Assembly: GCA_964019335.1 (NCBI GenBank) | Contig: OZ025672.1 | Span: forward strand, 613,204 to 677,203 | DNA from: Diplonema japonicum | Lineage: Eukaryota; Euglenozoa; Diplonemea; Diplonemida; Diplonemidae | Length of the DNA: 64,000 nucleotides | Direction: 5' to 3' | Part shown: in pieces, positions 61,195 to 64,000 of the stretch | Layout of the letters: each line of letters begins with the position of its first letter | Numbering within the stretch: position 1 is the stretch's first letter | Notes under the pieces: model-generated | Told to the model about the DNA's origin: nothing | What the model saw: the letters and a program-made list of their open reading frames with translations, nothing else | Database searches by the model: none | Translations under genes and position numbers: made by a program

Positions 61195-61746
61195 CTATGA
61201 TCTTCTCTTCTTCCTTAGTGAGTTGGCGAGCCAGTCGAGCCCCTCGTAGAGCCCCTCACCCGTGGCTGCACAAGCCCCTTGGATGTACCACTCCCTTCCT
61301 TTCAGGGAGTGAAGCCCTAGCTTGTCCGTGATCTCTGCTGTGGTCATGGCGTTGGGGAGGTCCTGCTTGTTGGCGAAGACGAGGAGGTGTGCGTCGTTGA
61401 GGTCCTCGTCGGAGGTGAGCTTCCTAAGCTCGTCTGCCGCGATTTTTATTCTGTCCTTGTCATTCGAGTCGATGACGAAGATGATCCCGTCTGAACCAGA
61501 GAAGTAGTGCCTCCACAAGGGTCTGAGCTTGTCTTGACCGCCGATGTCCCACATCGTGAACTTCAGGTTCTTGTACTCCACTGTCTCCACGTTGAAGCCG
61601 ATGGTCGGGATAGATGTCACGAGGTCCCCCAGCTTCAGCTTGTATAGAATGGTCGTCTTCCCAGAGGCATCGAGACCCACCATCAGCAGCTTCACATTCT
61701 GCGAGGGGAAGAGCGACGCAAACAGCTTTCCGACAGATGCACCCAT
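61195..61746 (-). CDS. Arf-family GTPase A2, copy 3
   Basis: Protein identical to the copy 2 A2 gene (Val5, Asp105, Lys149). Confidence 0.95.
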   Translation of the reverse strand: MGASVGKLFASLFPSQNVKLLMVGLDASGKTTILYKLKLGDLVTSIPTIGFNVETVEYKNLKFTMWDIGGQDKLRPLWRHYFSGSDGIIFVIDSNDKDRIKIAADELRKLTSDEDLNDAHLLVFANKQDLPNAMTTAEITDKLGLHSLKGREWYIQGACAATGEGLYEGLDWLANSLRKKRRS

Positions 61747-61761
61747 TGATCTCTTGTTTTA

Positions 61762-62685
<924 letters not shown>

Positions 62686-62824
62686 TTATTGGGGGTGGGG
62701 TGGGGTCACGACAGAGAAATAATGAAAAGGCGACTCCCCAAGCGTGCCAGAAGAGAGAGAGCTATCGGATGCCGGCTTCCATGACCACCTTGTCTTGTTC
62801 GGGGTGGGGGGGAGGAGGGAGAGG

Positions 62825-62862
<38 letters not shown>

Positions 62863-62971
62863 AGTCCTCTCCTCCTTCCTTTCGTTTCCCTTTCTTTACT
62901 CTCCTCCCATCTCCTCACCCCTCCTCCCTCCCCCCTCCTGGATCACTCCTCCTTCTCCGGCCTCTCCTTTC

Positions 62972-63571
<600 letters not shown>

Positions 63572-63733
63572 GGTTGCTCCTGCCGGAGAAGAGAGTGAGA
63601 GAAAAAAGGCGTAACAAGAAGTGTAGCTATCGGGTGTCGATTTCCACGTCCACCTGTCCGGATGAACCGACAACCCATTGTGAGATCTGACAGCGGCCGT
63701 GGTTATCATTTGGCACAGGTGGTTGTGACAATG

Positions 63734-64000
63734 CCCGCAAACCCGCAAACCCGCAAACCCGCAAACCCGCAAACCCGCAAACCCGCAAACCCGCAAACCC
63801 GCAAACCCGCAAACCCGCAAACCCGCAAACCCGCAAACCCGCAAACCCGCAAACCCGCAAACCCGCAAACCCGCAAACCCGCAAACCCGCAAACCCGCAA
63901 ACCCGCAAACCCGCAAACCCGCAAACCCGCAAACCCGCAAACCCGCAAACCCGCAAACCCGCAAACCCGCAAACCCGCAAACCCGCAAACCCGCAAACCC
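63734..64000. repeat. Perfect octamer satellite (CCCGCAAA)n
   Basis: About 33 uninterrupted monomers from 63734 to the window end; the G-rich complement is TTTGCGGG. It replaces unit sequence exactly where copy 2 reads CCTGCAAT (47556-47563), two mismatches from a monomer, so the join has microhomology. The sequence and purity are telomere-like, but the C-rich strand runs 5' to 3' toward the window end, opposite to a right-hand chromosome end. Confidence 0.95.

Noticed and set aside
63734-64000. CRISPR-like array
   Set aside because: Monomers are 8 bp and contiguous with no spacers, and the genome is eukaryotic.
63734-64000. Right-hand chromosome telomere
   Set aside because: The strand orientation is opposite to a right-end telomere; kept only as one hypothesis in the findings.

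Overview
This window comes from the nuclear genome of a microbial eukaryote, not a prokaryote. It encodes calmodulin, actin, Arf GTPases, an XRP2-like protein and the exon-junction protein Y14 (RBM8A). Reading frames are interrupted by very short GT-AG introns of 31-56 nt, plus one of 102 nt in calmodulin. TAA, TAG and TGA all appear to act as stops. I do not assign a lineage. Many start codons lie a short distance downstream of a pyrimidine-rich stretch ending in CAG, which suggests either 5'-UTR introns or spliced-leader trans-splicing.

Layout. (1) 1-6.7 kb: a compact cluster of six genes, all on the minus strand: XRP2-like, B-box protein, Y14, an 85-aa protein, a DxD glycosyltransferase and a basic protein. 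(2) 6.8-12.6 kb: a large imperfect palindrome of non-coding repeats, with minisatellites and poly-G/poly-C tracts at mirrored positions. (3) 13.3-17.5 kb: a region bounded by ~75-bp inverted repeats, holding one unrecognised two-exon gene and a broken minus-strand gene. (4) 18.95-23.13 kb: a tyrosine-recombinase retrotransposon with split direct repeats (A1 ... B1-A2-B2). It has a zinc-finger ORF1, an intact tyrosine recombinase, a reverse transcriptase with a variant catalytic motif, and an RNase H in another frame. (5) 23.16-63.73 kb: two complete copies and one truncated copy of a ~16-kb tandem unit. (6) 63.73-64.00 kb: a perfect 8-bp satellite running off the window.

Each tandem unit carries calmodulin(-), actin(+), two near-identical intronless Arf genes(-), a third Arf gene with one intron(-), an Arf pseudogene(-), a two-CCCH-finger protein(+), two paralogous proteins of an unrecognised family with low-complexity tails(+), and an uncertain gene near the poly-G unit junction. 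The copies are nearly identical at every place compared by eye. In copy 1 a 727-bp deletion has fused the two Arf genes into one hybrid gene. The unit therefore combines cytoskeleton, calcium-signalling and vesicle-traffic genes with putative RNA-binding genes; that last role is inferred from the CCCH fingers and a tentative winged-helix match. Calmodulin and actin are divergently transcribed from a shared 1.6-kb intergenic region.

The best candidates for something undescribed are the multi-gene array with its hybrid Arf gene, the paralogous protein pair, the retrotransposon with an Asp-Asn motif C, and the octamer satellite, whose G-rich strand points the wrong way for a terminal telomere.
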